Source of the DNA: Brevundimonas sp. Leaf363 | Lineage (GTDB): Bacteria > Pseudomonadota > Alphaproteobacteria > Caulobacterales > Caulobacteraceae | Direction: 5' to 3' | Assembly: GCF_001424025.1 (NCBI RefSeq) | Contig: NZ_LMPZ01000002.1 | Location: forward strand, 1,354,702-1,418,701 | Length of the DNA: 64,000 nt | Shown: positions 62,234 to 64,000 of the stretch, in pieces | Position numbering within the stretch: the first letter of the stretch is position 1 | How the letters are laid out: each line of letters begins with the position of its first letter | Program-made: the position numbers and the translations under genes | The notes under the pieces: generated by a model | The model's database searches: none | Told to the model about the DNA's origin: nothing | What the model saw: only the letters and a program-made list of their open reading frames with translations

Positions 62234-62785
62234 ATGTCAGAACCCCGAAACCGCTATTCCGCCGTTTCCCTGGTCCTGCACTGGCTGATTGCGGCGATGG
62301 TCATCGGTCAGGTGCTGCTCATCATGGCGCACGATGCGACAGAGGGCCCCGCGTCACGATCGTTTGTCGATCTGCACAAGTCAGTGGGTCTGACGATACT
62401 GGTGCTAACCCTGGCAAGGATCGGTTGGCGCGTGGCTCATCCCGCGTTGCCGTTGCCCGCCGAGATGCCGAGGTGGGAAAAGGTGTTAGCGCGGGCGACG
62501 CATGTCCTGTTCTACGTCGTGTTGCTGGTCATGCCGATCACGGGTTGGCTGGCCTCGTCAGCGGGGGGACGTGTCATTGAGTGGTTCGGCCTGTTTCACT
62601 GGCCACTTCTGCCGGTGGGCGGCGGCCGTGAGGCGGCCCGGAACTACATGAACATCCACGGCATGGTCGTTAAGCTGCTTTACGTGCTCATATTCCTGCA
62701 CGTGGCGGGTGCGCTGAAACATCAGTTTGTGAACCGCGACAACGTCCTGCACCGCATGATGCCGATCATCCCGCGCCGGCCGTGA
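62234..62785 (+). CDS. Cytochrome b561-type membrane protein
   Basis: This 183-residue inner-membrane cytochrome has four helices with paired heme histidines: L-H-W-L-I-A near residue 16, D-L-H-K-S-V-G near 48, and I-H-G-M-V-V-K near 143 and F-L-H-V-A-G near 157. The family moves electrons between quinol and periplasmic acceptors. ATG 62234 has GAAGGGAAG upstream. Its stop overlaps the tsaC GTG start by four bases. Confidence 0.9.
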   Translation: MSEPRNRYSAVSLVLHWLIAAMVIGQVLLIMAHDATEGPASRSFVDLHKSVGLTILVLTLARIGWRVAHPALPLPAEMPRWEKVLARATHVLFYVVLLVMPITGWLASSAGGRVIEWFGLFHWPLLPVGGGREAARNYMNIHGMVVKLLYVLIFLHVAGALKHQFVNRDNVLHRMMPIIPRRP

Positions 62786-63699
62786 GCGACGATGTCGCCG
62801 CAGCGGTCGATGCGCTGCGGCTCGGCGACCTCATCCTGTTGCCGACCGAAACGGTCTATGGGCTGGGCGCCGATGCAGCCAATCCGGCGGCGGTGGCGAA
62901 GATCTTCGCGGCCAAGGGCAGATCGCGCTTCAATCCTTTGATTGCGCACGTTTCCGATGTCGCCCAGGCGCGGCGCGTCGCAGTCATGGATGCGCTCGCA
63001 GAGCGACTGGCGGACGCGTTCTGGCCCGGGCCGATGACGATCGTCGCGGCCTACCGTGGTGAAGGCGTCTGCGATTTGGCGCGCGCTGGCTTGAACAGCG
63101 TGGCTGTGCGGGCGCCGCTTCTACCCTTGGCGCGGGCGGTGATCGATGCGTTCGGCGCCGCCGTCGTGGCGCCCTCGGCCAATCGCTCGGGGCGCCCCAG
63201 CCCGACAACCTTTGACGACGCCGTGGAAGAGACGGGACCGTCCGTCGCCGCCGCGCTGGACGGCGGTCCATGCGCGGTCGGGCTGGAAAGCACGGTGGTG
63301 TCTGTTCTGGGCGGCGTGGTCCGTCTGTTGCGGCCCGGCGCTGTGACGCGCTCCGAGATCGAATCCATTGTCGGGCCGCTGGCGGCCGACGAGGGGGACG
63401 GCCATCGTTCGCCCGGTCGACTGGCGTTGCACTACGCGCCCGATGCGCCTGTGAGGATCGAGGCGAGAGGCGCAAGGGCAGGCGAAATCCTGCTCGGTTT
63501 CGGCCCCGGCGTGGGCGAGCCGCGCTGGAGCTTGAGCGAGCGTGGCGACACGGCTGAAGCAGCGGCGCGGCTGTTTCGGTTGCTGCGAGAAGCGGATCGC
63601 GAGCGGCCGTCGGGGATCGCGGTCTCGCCGATGCCGAACGACGGGCTGGGAGAAGCCATCAACGATCGGTTGCGGCGTGCGGCGGGGTTCGTTGGCTAG
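62782..63699 (+). CDS. tsaC: L-threonylcarbamoyladenylate synthase (Sua5/TsaC)
   Basis: This 305-residue enzyme makes threonylcarbamoyl-AMP for the t6A37 modification of ANN-decoding tRNAs. The YrdC domain has LPTETVYGLGADA, KIFAAKGRSRFNPLIAH, FWPGPMTIV and APSANRSGRPSPT, followed by ESTVVSV. A C-terminal Sua5 domain (about 195-300) makes it the long Sua5 form. It starts with GTG 62782, coupled to the cytochrome b561 gene, and overlaps the convergent patatin-like gene end by four bases. Confidence 0.95.
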   Translation: MSDDVAAAVDALRLGDLILLPTETVYGLGADAANPAAVAKIFAAKGRSRFNPLIAHVSDVAQARRVAVMDALAERLADAFWPGPMTIVAAYRGEGVCDLARAGLNSVAVRAPLLPLARAVIDAFGAAVVAPSANRSGRPSPTTFDDAVEETGPSVAAALDGGPCAVGLESTVVSVLGGVVRLLRPGAVTRSEIESIVGPLAADEGDGHRSPGRLALHYAPDAPVRIEARGARAGEILLGFGPGVGEPRWSLSERGDTAEAAARLFRLLREADRERPSGIAVSPMPNDGLGEAINDRLRRAAGFVG

Positions 63700-64000
63700 C
63701 CAAAGCGCGCCTGCAGATCGACACTCGACGCTTTGCCGACCGAGGCGAAACTGTCGGCCAGCCAGTCCTCAGCCGCCTTCTGTCCGCGCGCCTTCAGCCG
63801 GTTCAGATAGGTCCATTCCGTGTTGAACTTCGACCCCAGAGACTGGTCGGCCAGATAACGGTCCGCCTCGATGGCGTGCATCAGGATGTGGCGATACCGG
63901 CCGCGCGAGCTTTCCGTCAGCCGGCCTTCCTCGATCAGCTCCTGCACGAAGGCGACGGCGCGCAGCTCGGCCAGCAAGGGGGCGTTGAAGACGATCTCGT
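63696..64000 (-). CDS. Patatin-like phospholipase family protein, C-terminal part only
   Basis: A minus-strand frame open to the window edge; the visible 101 residues begin EIVFNAPLLAELRAVAFVQ and end SSVDLQARFG. This matches the conserved C-terminal region of RssA-type patatin phospholipases (DUF3734-bearing form). The catalytic N-terminal part lies outside the window. An internal ATG at 63977 is not the true start. Confidence 0.75.
   Translation of the reverse strand, partial: EIVFNAPLLAELRAVAFVQELIEEGRLTESSRGRYRHILMHAIEADRYLADQSLGSKFNTEWTYLNRLKARGQKAAEDWLADSFASVGKASSVDLQARFG

Overview
The window is GC-rich, densely coded chromosomal DNA from an alphaproteobacterium, most likely a Caulobacterales member close to Brevundimonas. 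The evidence is a two-piece (circularly permuted) tmRNA whose tag begins AANDNF as in Caulobacter, an iscR-desulfurase-sufBCD-sufS-sufT-sufA cluster, a bactofilin/M23 peptidase pair, an NDUFA12-type complex I accessory protein, and DUF4169 and RHH_4 proteins near fumC and sspB. No rRNA, insertion sequence, prophage, integrase or CRISPR array was seen. The species assignment is inference.

Layout. 1-7 kb: a cut-off gene, NDUFA12, DUF2155, aat, topA, dprA, plsY. 7-14 kb: PBP1A, prfB with its programmed +1 frameshift, a bidirectional terminator, the bactofilin/LmdC-like pair, a Bcp-type peroxiredoxin and tyrS. 14-18 kb: a DOMON-like protein with a NamZ-type muramidase, a frameshifted outer-membrane-type gene and an alpha/beta hydrolase. 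18-25.5 kb: an uninterrupted Fe-S assembly operon in which a small cysteine-rich protein lies between sufB and sufC. 25.5-38 kb: plsC, a GGDEF cyclase, a DEAD-box helicase, a MATE exporter, parE, an O-antigen ligase-like protein, LtrA and a UvrD/PcrA helicase. 38-44 kb: SIMPL, RHH_4, EamA, DUF4169, DUF2171, YccF, fumC, a RusA-like resolvase, sspB and ssrA. 44-52.5 kb: an aspartic protease, miaA, a cysteine-free Mrp, an Old Yellow Enzyme, the thyA / MazG-like / folA / YbjQ operon, DUF924 and a divergent IlvC paralogue. 52.5-64 kb: tRNA-Pro and tRNA-Gln, a histidine-less kinase-like protein divergent from a receiver, a Met/His-rich metal-related pair, GNAT, an S9 peptidase, HPP, a trypsin-like protease, an acyl-CoA dehydrogenase, cytochrome b561, tsaC and a cut-off patatin-like gene.

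Functional links. The suf operon makes Fe-S clusters under an IscR-type sensor. tmRNA and SspB, side by side on one strand, tag stalled nascent proteins and deliver them to ClpXP. ThyA, a MazG-like NTP pyrophosphohydrolase and DHFR are translationally coupled and together support dTMP synthesis. Bactofilin and its M23 peptidase form a morphogenetic pair. The observations most worth following are the CxC zinc-type protein inside suf, the Mrp without any cysteine, the extra IlvC with intact catalytic residues, and the kinase-like protein lacking its phospho-acceptor histidine.
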